Below are positions 32,802-41,074 of a DNA stretch of 52,786 nucleotides, piece by piece. Source of the stretch: Spartobacteria bacterium UBA5019 (lineage in GTDB: Bacteria > Verrucomicrobiota > Verrucomicrobiia > Chthoniobacterales > Terrimicrobiaceae); contig DGXZ01000086.1 in NCBI GenBank assembly GCA_002396485.1, positions 10,169 to 62,954 of the forward strand. The letters are read 5' to 3'. The notes beneath the pieces are model-generated. The model did no database searches. It was not told the origin of the DNA and saw only the letters and a program-made list of their open reading frames with translations. Position 1 is the stretch's first letter; every line of letters begins with the position of its first letter. A program made the translations under genes and the position numbers.

Positions 32802-33524
32802 GTGATTGAAACCTCCTCGCTCCTTGCTTCGGCCTTCGCATCGCTGCATTCGGCAGGGATGCGCGATCGTGAGACCTATTCGAGGATTTTACGCGAGGCT
32901 TTGGAGTCCCATACAGGATTCCTTGCGACATGGTCGGTCTGGGAGCCAAATGCTTTGGATGCTCGGGACGAGCACTTTCAAAATGCGGCAGGCCATGATG
33001 CCTCTGGCCGCTTTGTGGCCTGTTGGCACAGGGCAGCGGGAGAACCGGCGTTAGTGCCAGTGAATGGTTACGAATCTCCTGATGAGGGCGATTGGTATTG
33101 GATTCCCAAGCGCAAGCTGTCGCACTGCCATCTGGATCCGATCGATTATCGTTTCGGGGATTTGCATGTTCGTATCACAAGCCGTATCTCTCCAATACTC
33201 GTAGAGGGCCGATTTTGTGGTGCCGTGGGAACGGATTTCAAAGCTCCGGACAGCCCCCCCGTGCGAACCACTGGCAAGGCTTCGGGAGCAGCGCGTGCGC
33301 CGGCCTATTCACTGCGTGATTCCCGTCTTGCCCACCTGAGCCCAAGGGAAGTGGAGGTCCTTCACTGGCTTGGCCTCGGCAAGTGCAACGACGAGATCGC
33401 CACGATTCTCGGAATCAGTCCCCACACCGTTAAAAACCACCTCGACCACATGTTCCAAAAACTGGGCGTTCACAACCGTCACGAGGCCATTCTCGCATCC
33501 CAAACACAGATGCAAAAGGCATAG
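32802..33524 (+). CDS. LuxR-family regulator with an N-terminal sensor domain
   Basis: 240 residues from GTG 32802 (a GGGGAATGAAG stretch precedes it). Residues ~1-155 look like a cytoplasmic Cache/PDC-type sensor: SVWEPNALDARDEHF, GRFVACWHRA, GDWYWIPKRKLSH and GRFCGAVGTDF. Residues ~175-236 are the LuxR helix-turn-helix (HLSPREVEVLHWLGLGKCND, TVKNHLDHMFQKLG). Being inside the operon, it may sense the substrate or its amine product and control the second half of the cluster. Confidence 0.8.
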   Translation: MIETSSLLASAFASLHSAGMRDRETYSRILREALESHTGFLATWSVWEPNALDARDEHFQNAAGHDASGRFVACWHRAAGEPALVPVNGYESPDEGDWYWIPKRKLSHCHLDPIDYRFGDLHVRITSRISPILVEGRFCGAVGTDFKAPDSPPVRTTGKASGAARAPAYSLRDSRLAHLSPREVEVLHWLGLGKCNDEIATILGISPHTVKNHLDHMFQKLGVHNRHEAILASQTQMQKA

Positions 33525-33539
33525 GATGGTCTTCCTATT

Positions 33540-34406
33540 GTGACTTCCCGAGCCATGCCGCAATATCTCACCTCAATGAAAGGGAATCAGGGTTCTACCG
33601 AGTGGTTTCGGAGATTTTTCAAGGGTTGGTTTGATTACCAATCCCCGCTCGCCTTTGCCGCGAAACTAACGCTCATGTTGGCTGGGTTGACCATATTCAT
33701 GCTGGCTTGGCAATTTGCGCCGCGCGCGGAGAAGTTCACCAACCTTCTTCCCACGGCCACGCAGGTGTTCTCAACAACAGTCGGGCTGTTTTCCGAAAAA
33801 GACTTTGCCCTTGATGTGCTCGCAAGCCTGCAACGGATCGGAATCAGTTTTCTGATTGCCGCCGCCATAGCCTTGCCGCTCGGAATCGCCATGGGAGCGT
33901 TTCCCGCCGTTGAGGGCCTGCTCAATCCCCTTGTTTCGCCGCTACGCTATCTTCCGGCACCAAGCTTTATTCCTCTCCTCTTGGCGCTTCTTGGCACCGG
34001 CAACGAACAAAAAATCGCCCTTCTTGTCATCGGCGTTGTCTGGTTCCTCATCAGCCTTCTCATGGACGACACCAAGCGTGTTCCAAAGGACCTCGTGGAA
34101 GTATCCCGCACCCTTGGTGCAGGTCGCCTTCAAGCGATCCATTCCGTCATCATTCCAGCCGCTCTTCCGTTTTTTCTGGATACCATGCGGCAGATGCTCG
34201 CAGTGAGTTGGACGTATCTCGTCATCGCCGAAATCGTCGCATCCACTGATGGCATCGGTGCCGTGATGATGCGCGCCCGCCGCGTCGTGCGGATGGATGT
34301 TATTTTGTCCTGCATCTTGATGATCGGAGTCCTCGGCTTCATCTCCGATGCGTTCATTCGCTTTCTCCGCTGGCTCGCTTTTCCCCATCTCCGGAACAAC
34401 CACTGA
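33540..34406 (+). CDS. ABC transporter permease, second unit
   Basis: 288 residues from GTG 33540 (ATG 33555 or 33576 possible; no strong ribosome site separates them). Six hydrophobic segments with EAA loop VSRTLGAGRLQAIHSVIIPA and a conserved ALPFFLDTMRQMLAVSWTY end. It has no adjacent ATPase: the next gene is a binding protein. It presumably uses the ATPase at 28312. Same superfamily as the first permease but without the long periplasmic insertion. Confidence 0.84.
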   Translation: MTSRAMPQYLTSMKGNQGSTEWFRRFFKGWFDYQSPLAFAAKLTLMLAGLTIFMLAWQFAPRAEKFTNLLPTATQVFSTTVGLFSEKDFALDVLASLQRIGISFLIAAAIALPLGIAMGAFPAVEGLLNPLVSPLRYLPAPSFIPLLLALLGTGNEQKIALLVIGVVWFLISLLMDDTKRVPKDLVEVSRTLGAGRLQAIHSVIIPAALPFFLDTMRQMLAVSWTYLVIAEIVASTDGIGAVMMRARRVVRMDVILSCILMIGVLGFISDAFIRFLRWLAFPHLRNNH

Positions 34407-34429
34407 AACAACCCAACCGCAAAAAACCT

Positions 34430-35461
34430 ATGAAAATAAAAAGCGCAATACTCGCAATCGCGGTCTGTGTCGGCTTCGCCGATGCACACGCCGCAGACAT
34501 TCCAACAGTCCGCGTCTCGCTCTTTTCATGGCCGGGATATGGATTCTGGTTCATTGCCAAAGAGAAGAACCTCGCTCCCGATATCAATCTGGATATTCAG
34601 ATTATAGAGGATCCCTATGAGAGCTTCGGGCAGATGACGGCCGGAAATCTGGATGTTGCCTCGAGCACGGGCGAATACGGTCCCATCGCGGCCGACGCGG
34701 CCAATGGAATCAAACTTGTTGCCATAACCAATCCGTCCATCGGCACAGATAAAATCATCCTCGCTCCAAAGATCGAGAAGGCTGAGGACCTCAAGGGCAA
34801 GTCTGTGGCCGTCTTGGAAGGCGGGCTCACTCAGATTTTCATGGCCATGTGGCTCGAAAAAAACGGAGTGAAATTTGATGAGGTGAAATATGTGAACGTC
34901 GTGATGGACGATGCCGTGTCGGCCATGGTCAGCGGCAAGGTTGCTGCAGGCGAGTTCTGGGAACCCTTCGGAGGCCAGGTGTTGAAATCCCTGAAAGGCT
35001 CGAAAGCCGTGGCGAATTCGGGTGAAGAGGAATGGTTGAAAACCGGCCTTCTCGGCGATGGCCTCTATATGAGCGATGCATTCCTCACCAAGACTCCGGA
35101 GATCGCAAAAAAAGCGATGAAGGCCTATTGGGACGCCGTGGATTGGTGGAGGAAAAATCCCGCCGAAGGCAATGCGATCATCGCCAAGGGCATCAAGTTT
35201 GATGTCAAGGATGTCGAAGACGTCCTCGGCAAGGATGACAAGCCCTTCTCTGGCGGCATTTATTGCTTTGATTTGTCCCAGGCGGCCCAATTCATGGGCG
35301 TCATTCCCGGCAATCCACCGTTGGGTTTGAAAAACGATCAAATCAAGGAGCACTGGGCTCTCACATCCAAGTGGTGGCTGAAATTTGGACTCATCAAAAA
35401 GGAAAATCCGATCGAATCCGGTATCAGCTTTGAGCCCATCAAAAGCCTCGCCCAACCATAA
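34430..35461 (+). CDS. ABC transporter substrate-binding protein, second unit
   Basis: 343 residues, signal peptide with cleavage around residue 20-22 (...DAHA|AD). The NMT1/TauA-like mature part (VSLFSWPGYGFWFIAKEKNL, VASSTGEYGPIAADAANGIK, GEFWEPFGG) resembles the first binding protein in layout but differs in the pocket segments. It follows its permease and precedes the Rieske gene. It may therefore import the substrate of the Rieske oxygenase. Confidence 0.85.
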   Translation: MKIKSAILAIAVCVGFADAHAADIPTVRVSLFSWPGYGFWFIAKEKNLAPDINLDIQIIEDPYESFGQMTAGNLDVASSTGEYGPIAADAANGIKLVAITNPSIGTDKIILAPKIEKAEDLKGKSVAVLEGGLTQIFMAMWLEKNGVKFDEVKYVNVVMDDAVSAMVSGKVAAGEFWEPFGGQVLKSLKGSKAVANSGEEEWLKTGLLGDGLYMSDAFLTKTPEIAKKAMKAYWDAVDWWRKNPAEGNAIIAKGIKFDVKDVEDVLGKDDKPFSGGIYCFDLSQAAQFMGVIPGNPPLGLKNDQIKEHWALTSKWWLKFGLIKKENPIESGISFEPIKSLAQP

Positions 35462-35468
35462 AAAGTTT

Positions 35469-36833
35469 ATGGATACTTCAACGACGTTTTTTTCAGAGGC
35501 GACCGTCAAGGACGGCGCCTCTCCCCTCACCGGGCGCAACGGGTTGGGCCATGCAGGGCATAACTATCGTCATCCTCACAATAACCTCAGCGTGGAAGAT
35601 ATTCTACGTGATATCCAAGCGACCGCTGACATTCCGCTTGAGCGCAGTCGCACACTCCCGGCGGCCTCTTACACAAATGCAGAGTTCCTCGATTGGGAGG
35701 TGGCTCATATCCTTGGCGCAGGCTGGGTGTGTCTCGCCCACAAGTCCCAGATTCCGAAGCCTGGGGATTTCATCAATCTCGATGTCCTCGGCGAACCTCT
35801 CATCGTTGTTCACGGCAAGGATGGCGAAATCCGGGTCCTCTCAAGGGTGTGTCCACACCGCGCGATGGATATCATGCCACCGGGCTTCGGCTACGATGGA
35901 CACGGCCCAGCTGATGCCACGGAGGGAAAACCTGGCTGTGGACATACGCGGATATTTTTGTGTCCGTATCATCACTGGAGTTTCGAACTCGACGGTCGGC
36001 TCAAAGGGTGTCCCGAGATGCACAAAGCCGAGTGCTTCCAGCGCGACGACGTGGGGCTCAAAACCTTTCGTTGTGAAGTCTGGCATGGCTTTGTCTTTCT
36101 GAATCTCTCAGGTGATGCCGCCCCTGTGGCTGAACAATACACGGAACTCGATCGCGATCTGCGCGGTTGGAACCTGGGCGACATGAAGGTCATTATCACA
36201 AAGGAGTGGGACTGCCCTTTCAATTGGAAGGTCCTCGTTGAGAATTTTATGGAGGGCTACCACCATCTGGGGGCACATTGCAAAACCCTGCAGCCGCTGA
36301 TGCCTGCGAGGGACACCTGGACCGACGCCGAGCGCGCCCACTCCATTCGCGTCAACCTGCCTTATAAAGAAAGTGTCACCTCAAGCGACGAGTCGGATTT
36401 CAAACCGATTCCCACACTCGATCCCGAACACTATCGCCAGATGGCTGTTTTTTTGGGCCAACCCAGTTTCCTGCTTTTTACGGCGGCAGATCGAGTTTTT
36501 TGGTATCGCATCGATCCGGTTTCTGCAGACCGCAGCCGGTTGCTGACAACCTGCTTGGTCAATGACGAGGCCCTCGCTGATCCGAAATATGATGAGAAGT
36601 TTGCCATAGCCGAAAAAATGCTCGTCGATTTCCACTTGGAAGACATGGAGGTCTGCACAGCTGTGCAAAGAGGATTTTACGCCACCGGATACCAACGCGG
36701 GCGCCTCAGCCATCTCGAAATGCCCATCTGGCTCATCCAGCGCTATATGGCCGCACGCTCGAGGGGCACATATCCAACCATTGACCAACCGCCAGCGCCA
36801 GCCCAGCGGACCCCAGCGCTGACGCCCTGCTGA
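35469..36833 (+). CDS. Rieske non-haem iron oxygenase, alpha subunit
   Basis: 454 residues from ATG 35469. Rieske centre: Cys128-x-His130 (CPHRAMD) and Cys165-x2-His168 (CPYHHW), with a 34-residue spacer longer than usual. Catalytic domain: NFMEGYHHLGAH with His265 and His270 as iron ligands and Glu262 as the bridging acidic residue, where ring-hydroxylating dioxygenases normally have Asp. Glu at this position is known for N-demethylating/carnitine-type Rieske enzymes. No reductase or ferredoxin is encoded nearby. I infer oxidative N-dealkylation (releasing an aldehyde) or amine hydroxylation. Confidence 0.87.
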   Translation: MDTSTTFFSEATVKDGASPLTGRNGLGHAGHNYRHPHNNLSVEDILRDIQATADIPLERSRTLPAASYTNAEFLDWEVAHILGAGWVCLAHKSQIPKPGDFINLDVLGEPLIVVHGKDGEIRVLSRVCPHRAMDIMPPGFGYDGHGPADATEGKPGCGHTRIFLCPYHHWSFELDGRLKGCPEMHKAECFQRDDVGLKTFRCEVWHGFVFLNLSGDAAPVAEQYTELDRDLRGWNLGDMKVIITKEWDCPFNWKVLVENFMEGYHHLGAHCKTLQPLMPARDTWTDAERAHSIRVNLPYKESVTSSDESDFKPIPTLDPEHYRQMAVFLGQPSFLLFTAADRVFWYRIDPVSADRSRLLTTCLVNDEALADPKYDEKFAIAEKMLVDFHLEDMEVCTAVQRGFYATGYQRGRLSHLEMPIWLIQRYMAARSRGTYPTIDQPPAPAQRTPALTPC

Positions 36834-36834
36834 C

Positions 36835-37515
36835 ATGATGGCATGGAGTTCGCAATCCAGCGGAAGCGTCATCCTCCAAGAACTTCCCGGCGGCACGTTT
36901 TTCATGGGGGAAAATGATAATGACAAATTTGCCAACGACACCGAGCGGCCGCGCCACAGAGTGGATGTCGCGTCCTTCCGGATCGCTGACGCACCGGTTA
37001 CGATCGGCGAGTTTCGGAGGTTTCGTCCCGGCCACGAGTCCGGGCTCCCCTCCGAGTGGCCTGCGGCAATGGTGAGTTGGGACGATGCGGTCGCTTACTG
37101 TCAGTGGCTCGGCCCCGAGTTCCGCCTTCCCACCGAGGCGGAATGGGAATATGCCGCACGCGCTGGAACTCAAACGCCCTATCACTGCGGCGAGACGATC
37201 GACCTCAGACAAGCCAACTTTCTTTACACCGAGCAAGGGGCAAAAATCGGCATTGGTCGCCGCACTCCTTCCGGATCCTACCCTGCCAACGCTTTTGGGC
37301 TTTTTGATATGCTGGGTAATGTCTGCGAGTGGACGGAAGACCTGTGGCGTCCCGACTATCAGACCGAACCACTCTGGAATGAAACCCGACACGTCCTGCG
37401 CGGAGGAGCATGGGATTACCTTCCTCGCCTTCTGCGCTGTTCTTGGCGCGATGCACTTGCTCGCGATAAGCGCCGAGACAATGCCGGATTTCGCATAGCT
37501 GCAAATACCAAATAA
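36835..37515 (+). CDS. FGE/SUMF1-like (formylglycine-generating-enzyme sulfatase domain) protein
   Basis: 226 residues, starting one base after the Rieske stop (ATG 36835 or 36838). SUMF1 hallmarks: LPGGTFFMGENDND, ERPRHRVDVASFRI, SWDDAVAYCQWLG, FRLPTEAEWEYAARAG, NVCEWTEDLWRP and HVLRGGAWDYLPRLLRCSWR. True FGE carries two active-site cysteines in the RGGSW-to-R segment; only one Cys is present here, so classical sulfatase activation is unlikely, and no sulfatase is near. Other members (EgtB, iron- or copper-dependent oxygenases) act on small molecules. A partner role with the Rieske enzyme is plausible. Confidence 0.75.
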   Translation: MMAWSSQSSGSVILQELPGGTFFMGENDNDKFANDTERPRHRVDVASFRIADAPVTIGEFRRFRPGHESGLPSEWPAAMVSWDDAVAYCQWLGPEFRLPTEAEWEYAARAGTQTPYHCGETIDLRQANFLYTEQGAKIGIGRRTPSGSYPANAFGLFDMLGNVCEWTEDLWRPDYQTEPLWNETRHVLRGGAWDYLPRLLRCSWRDALARDKRRDNAGFRIAANTK

Positions 37516-37516
37516 T

Positions 37517-38362
37517 ATGAATCTTAAACTTTTTAAAACACTCTGGGGCCACTCGGGTTCTTATGCCGCCGCAGCCGATGCCACTATCCAAGCCGGATTT
37601 CATGGATTTGAGGGACCGGTTCCCGTCGATGTCGAACGCAAGGCGGAATTGCTCGATACGCTCAAATCCAGAAACCTGGATTTTATTGCCGAAATTTCCA
37701 CCACGGGGTTCGCAGTCCCCGATCCAGGTTCGAGTGTCTCCGATCACTTGGACGCTTTTGAGCGAATCCTTGTTCGCAGCATGGAAGCCAAGCCAATTTT
37801 TTATTCCTCTATGGCGGGAAGTGATCTTTGGGAATTTCGGGACAGTGTGGATTTCTTCACGCGCGCTTGGGAGATTGCGCAGAAATATGGAGTTCGTGTC
37901 GGCTTTGAAACCCACCGCAGTCGTAGCCTATTTCATCCGATCATTTCAAAGAACTTGCTTGCAGAAACTCCCCCGATCGAACTCACGATCGACTTCAGCC
38001 ACTGGTGCAATGTCTGTGAGCGCCTTGTCTTGGACGAACTCCCCGACGTCCTCGCCCTTTGCGCCAAGCGCGTTCTTCATATCCAGCCACGTATCGGCTA
38101 CGATCAAGGAGCACAAGTGCCTGATCCCCGCGCCCCGATGTATCAACACTTCGTCGAAGCCCATGTCCGGTGGTGGCGAGCACTTTGGAAAGGTCAAGAA
38201 AAACGCGGATTTCAAACGGTGACCATGACGCCGGAATTCGGTCCAGATGGCTATCAGCAAGTCTATCCCTACACACAAAAACCTGTTGCTGATCTCTGGG
38301 AACTCAATGTCTGGACTGGACACCTGTTGGAGCGTGAGTTCGGTAATTTTCTCGTGAAATGA
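37517..38362 (+). CDS. TIM-barrel sugar-isomerase/AP-endonuclease-2-like protein
   Basis: 281 residues. A xylose-isomerase-like TIM barrel: AGFHGFEGP at the N-terminus, VGFETHRSRSLFHP (metal Glu and His), LTIDFSHWCNVC (metal Asp, His), HIQPRIGYDQG and TPEFGPDGYQ (last metal Glu). The set E-D-H-E should bind a divalent metal. Substrate unknown; isomerisation, epimerisation or hydrolysis is possible. It overlaps the GFA gene by ATGA. Confidence 0.74.
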   Translation: MNLKLFKTLWGHSGSYAAAADATIQAGFHGFEGPVPVDVERKAELLDTLKSRNLDFIAEISTTGFAVPDPGSSVSDHLDAFERILVRSMEAKPIFYSSMAGSDLWEFRDSVDFFTRAWEIAQKYGVRVGFETHRSRSLFHPIISKNLLAETPPIELTIDFSHWCNVCERLVLDELPDVLALCAKRVLHIQPRIGYDQGAQVPDPRAPMYQHFVEAHVRWWRALWKGQEKRGFQTVTMTPEFGPDGYQQVYPYTQKPVADLWELNVWTGHLLEREFGNFLVK

Positions 38363-38757
38363 AAGGTTCCTGCCTCTGCGGAGAAGTTCGCTACGAGATT
38401 TTTGCCGCTCCCTGCGGGACGACCCTTTGCCACTGCGAAGATTGCCGGAAAGCATCAGGCGCCCCAGTTGTTGCGTGGACATTTTTTCCAGCGGGCAGCA
38501 TCAGGTTTTCTGGCAAAACTCCTCGAAAAATCACCTTCGCCGAGCGCGAGCGAACCTTTTGCCCGGATTGTGGATCGCAGCTCATGTTCTTCGACCCCGC
38601 CTTGCCGCACCAATTTGAAGTCACCACATGCACGCTCGACAGCGCTGGGAAGATGTGCCCCATCGACCACAATTGGATGGACGACCGATTGCCATGGTTT
38701 GAGACAACAGACACCCTTCCGCGCCACCCGAAAAACACCCCCGCCCCCAGTGCATAA
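38359..38757 (+). CDS. GFA-family (CENP-V/GFA) zinc protein
   Basis: 132 residues. The zinc-binding cysteines of the glutathione-dependent formaldehyde-activating fold are all visible: CLCGEVRYE, CHCEDCRKASGAP and FCPDCGSQL. GFA-type proteins promote addition of glutathione to formaldehyde, though many members have other or unknown roles. Directly behind a putative N-dealkylase it would handle released formaldehyde. The last gene of the long operon; no terminator hairpin is evident after it. Confidence 0.82.
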   Translation: MKGSCLCGEVRYEIFAAPCGTTLCHCEDCRKASGAPVVAWTFFPAGSIRFSGKTPRKITFAERERTFCPDCGSQLMFFDPALPHQFEVTTCTLDSAGKMCPIDHNWMDDRLPWFETTDTLPRHPKNTPAPSA

Positions 38758-38922
38758 ATCATCTGTGATCAGGCTGACGACATCGCCAGTGTAGTGAATC
38801 CACATACTGGGGGTTGACGCCATTTTTGGATTTCCCAAACCTCGAATCGGCTTCCCTGTCCGGGCAAAAATCCTCTAAAACCACCGTGCGGTTGCTGGCT
38901 TGTGCCTCACGCTCCGCTCTTT

Positions 38923-38955
38923 TCTTAAAACTTAATTCGCTAAATCTTAAAACTT
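38923..38955 (+). repeat. Tandem direct repeat upstream of fumC
   Basis: TCTTAAAACTT occurs exactly twice, at 38923-38933 and 38945-38955, 22 bases start to start (about two helical turns), ending 4 bases before the fumC ATG. The rest of the 202-base gap (38758-38959) shows no gene. This may be a binding site near the ribosome site, or a chance AT-rich repeat. Confidence 0.4.
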
Positions 38956-38959
38956 CCCC

Positions 38960-40372
38960 ATGACCTCACCCGCTCCTCACAACCCCGCCACGCACCGCCT
39001 TGAATCCGACTCGATGGGCGAAATCTCCGTTCCACACGATGCCTACTGGGGCGCGCAGACCGCCCGTTCGCTCATTCATTTCGACATCGGCGAGGACATC
39101 CTCCCGCCCGAGATGATCAAGGCACTCGGCATTTTGAAAAAAGCCGCCGCGCTCACGAATGCCGACCTCGGCAAGCTCAGCGCTGAAAAACGCGACCTCA
39201 TCGCGCAGGCGGCGGATGAAGTCATCGCGGGAAAACTCGACGCCCACTTCCCGCTCCGCATCTGGCAGACCGGCTCCGGCACCCAGAGCAACATGAACGC
39301 CAACGAGGTCATCTCAAATCGCGCCATCGAAATCGCAGGCGGCGAAAAAGGTTCCAAAAAGCCGGTGCATCCGAATGACGATGTGAACATGTCGCAGTCG
39401 TCGAACGATACCTTCCCGACGGCGATGTCCATCGCCTCAGCCAGCGAGGTTGTCGAGGTCCTCATCCCCGCCGTGAAAAAACTTCGCGACACGCTCGACG
39501 CCAAGGCCACTGCCTTTGCCGACATCGTAAAAATCGGCCGCACGCACCTCCAGGATGCCACTCCGCTCACACTCGGGCAGGAATTCTTCGGCTATGTGTG
39601 TCTGCTCGACCAGGCCCTGCGCGATGTCGAATTCTCGCTCACCGGCCTCTACCAACTCGCCATCGGCGGCACCGCCGTCGGCACCGGGTTGAATGCCCAC
39701 CCCGAATTCGGCGACCGCGCCGCCGCACATATCGCGAAACTCACCGGCTTCCCATTTCAATCCGCGCCCAACAAATTCGCCGCCCTCTCCGGCCACAACG
39801 AATTCGTCATCGCCAGTGGAGCCGTGAAATCCCTCGCCTGCGCGCTCATGAAGATCGCCAACGACATCCGCTGGCTCGCCTCCGGCCCCCGCTGCGGCCT
39901 CGGCGAACTCACCATCCCCGAAAACGAGCCTGGCTCATCCATCATGCCCGGCAAGGTGAACCCCACCCAATCCGAAGCCCTCACCATGATCGCCATCCAA
40001 GTCATGGGCAATGACACGGCCATCGGCATCGCCGCCTCGCAGGGCAACTTCGAGCTGAATGTCTTCAAACCCGTCATCGTCCACAATTTCCTGCACTCCG
40101 TCCGCCTCCTCGCCGAGGGATGCCATTCCTTTAACGACCACTGCGCCATCGGCATCGAGCCGAACCTGCCTGTCATCGAAGGCTATGTGAAAAACTCCCT
40201 CATGCTCGTCACCGCGCTAAACCCGCACATCGGCTACGACAAAGCCGCGCAAATTGCCAAGAAAGCCCACAAAGACGCCTCCAGCCTCAAAGAAGCCGCC
40301 GTCTCGCTAGGCCATGTCACCCCCGAGCAGTTCGACCAGTGGGTCGTGGCAAAAAACATGACACACGCTTGA
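38960..40372 (+). CDS. fumC: Fumarate hydratase class II
   Basis: 470 residues, typical length. DSMGEISVPHDAYWGAQTAR near the start, the THLQDATPLTLGQ loop and the family signature GSSIMPGKVNPTQSE around residue 325. It reversibly hydrates fumarate to malate in the TCA cycle and is oxygen-stable (no Fe-S). Unrelated to the preceding nitrogen operon. Confidence 0.96.
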   Translation: MTSPAPHNPATHRLESDSMGEISVPHDAYWGAQTARSLIHFDIGEDILPPEMIKALGILKKAAALTNADLGKLSAEKRDLIAQAADEVIAGKLDAHFPLRIWQTGSGTQSNMNANEVISNRAIEIAGGEKGSKKPVHPNDDVNMSQSSNDTFPTAMSIASASEVVEVLIPAVKKLRDTLDAKATAFADIVKIGRTHLQDATPLTLGQEFFGYVCLLDQALRDVEFSLTGLYQLAIGGTAVGTGLNAHPEFGDRAAAHIAKLTGFPFQSAPNKFAALSGHNEFVIASGAVKSLACALMKIANDIRWLASGPRCGLGELTIPENEPGSSIMPGKVNPTQSEALTMIAIQVMGNDTAIGIAASQGNFELNVFKPVIVHNFLHSVRLLAEGCHSFNDHCAIGIEPNLPVIEGYVKNSLMLVTALNPHIGYDKAAQIAKKAHKDASSLKEAAVSLGHVTPEQFDQWVVAKNMTHA

Positions 40373-40404
40373 AAACGAGCGCCTTCAGGCTTACTTGTTA
40401 ATGA

Positions 40405-40632
40405 ATGAAACTCCGCTTGGATCTTCTGGAGCAGTTGACGGAGGAGGACCTCCGCGAAGAGGTCTTGGCGAACAATCCCCGCTACAAGCCAGAGCCGCTT
40501 TTCTCAAAAACTGGAACTGGGAGCTTGTCGTCAGCCTCAATCGAGCAGCGTGCGAAAGAAGTCGAGCGCAGCACGGCGCTAATCCACAAGTTGGAGACTC
40601 GTGCTCGCGAAGCTGGGAAGAAAAACGCCTGA
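40405..40632 (+). CDS. Small conserved protein of unknown function
   Basis: 75 residues from ATG 40405 (a competing ATG at 40401 is in another frame). Sequence is charged and helical: RLDLLEQLTEEDLREEVLAN, then a loop, then ERSTALIHKLETRAREAGKK. I know no function. Its TGA overlaps the first codon of the broken downstream gene (CTGA), as if the two were originally ATGA-coupled. Confidence 0.5.
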   Translation: MKLRLDLLEQLTEEDLREEVLANNPRYKPEPLFSKTGTGSLSSASIEQRAKEVERSTALIHKLETRAREAGKKNA

Positions 40633-41021
40633 GCGAAATCTCCCTGGTCGAAACGCTCGATTTCCTTCGCTCACTTCATAAATCCGCGCCGTTTCTTTTC
40701 TTCAACGGAAACACCTTCGCCGATATAGGCCGTCGAACTTGCGACGTTGTTTTTGCTGATCTTTAGGCGACTCGCCGACGCGAACTCGCCTCCGCTGTCG
40801 CCCACTACATCGCTGGTGTTCTGGATCGCGACTCGATGGTTGCCATCGTCGAGTCGCTTTGTGAGTCGGCCGCGCTCGGTGCGGGGGATCGCGTGCAGAC
40901 GCTGCGCGGGAGCACATCGGGAACGGTTGTTCGTATTCTCGATGACGGGCGCGTCGTCTGGAAGCCGGATGGCTCGACGCTTGAATTCACCGGACTTCCG
41001 GAGAGTTTGAAGCGGGTTTAG
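40629..41021 (+). pseudogene. Disrupted partner of the small gene (lost start, in-frame TAG)
   Basis: A single frame from 40629 to the stop at 41019-41021 encodes LVETLDFLRSLHKSAPFLFF, then NGNTFADIGRRTCDVVFADL, a TAG at 40764-40766, then ATRRRELASAVAHYIAGVLD, and RVVWKPDGSTLEF near the end. Coding character continues without a frame change across the stop, so one gene has been split. The first codon is CTG where an ATG would be expected from the overlap. Translation might restart at ATG 40836 (61 residues), giving a truncated product. Confidence 0.6.
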
Positions 41022-41074
41022 CCCTCGCCGATTCCCTTCGACGAGCGCCGGATCTTGGGCGAGTTTCCTGATCC

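Noticed and set aside
40373..40404. Rho-independent terminator after fumC
   Set aside because: GCCTTCAGGC is only a 4-bp stem with a 2-base loop and no good T-run.
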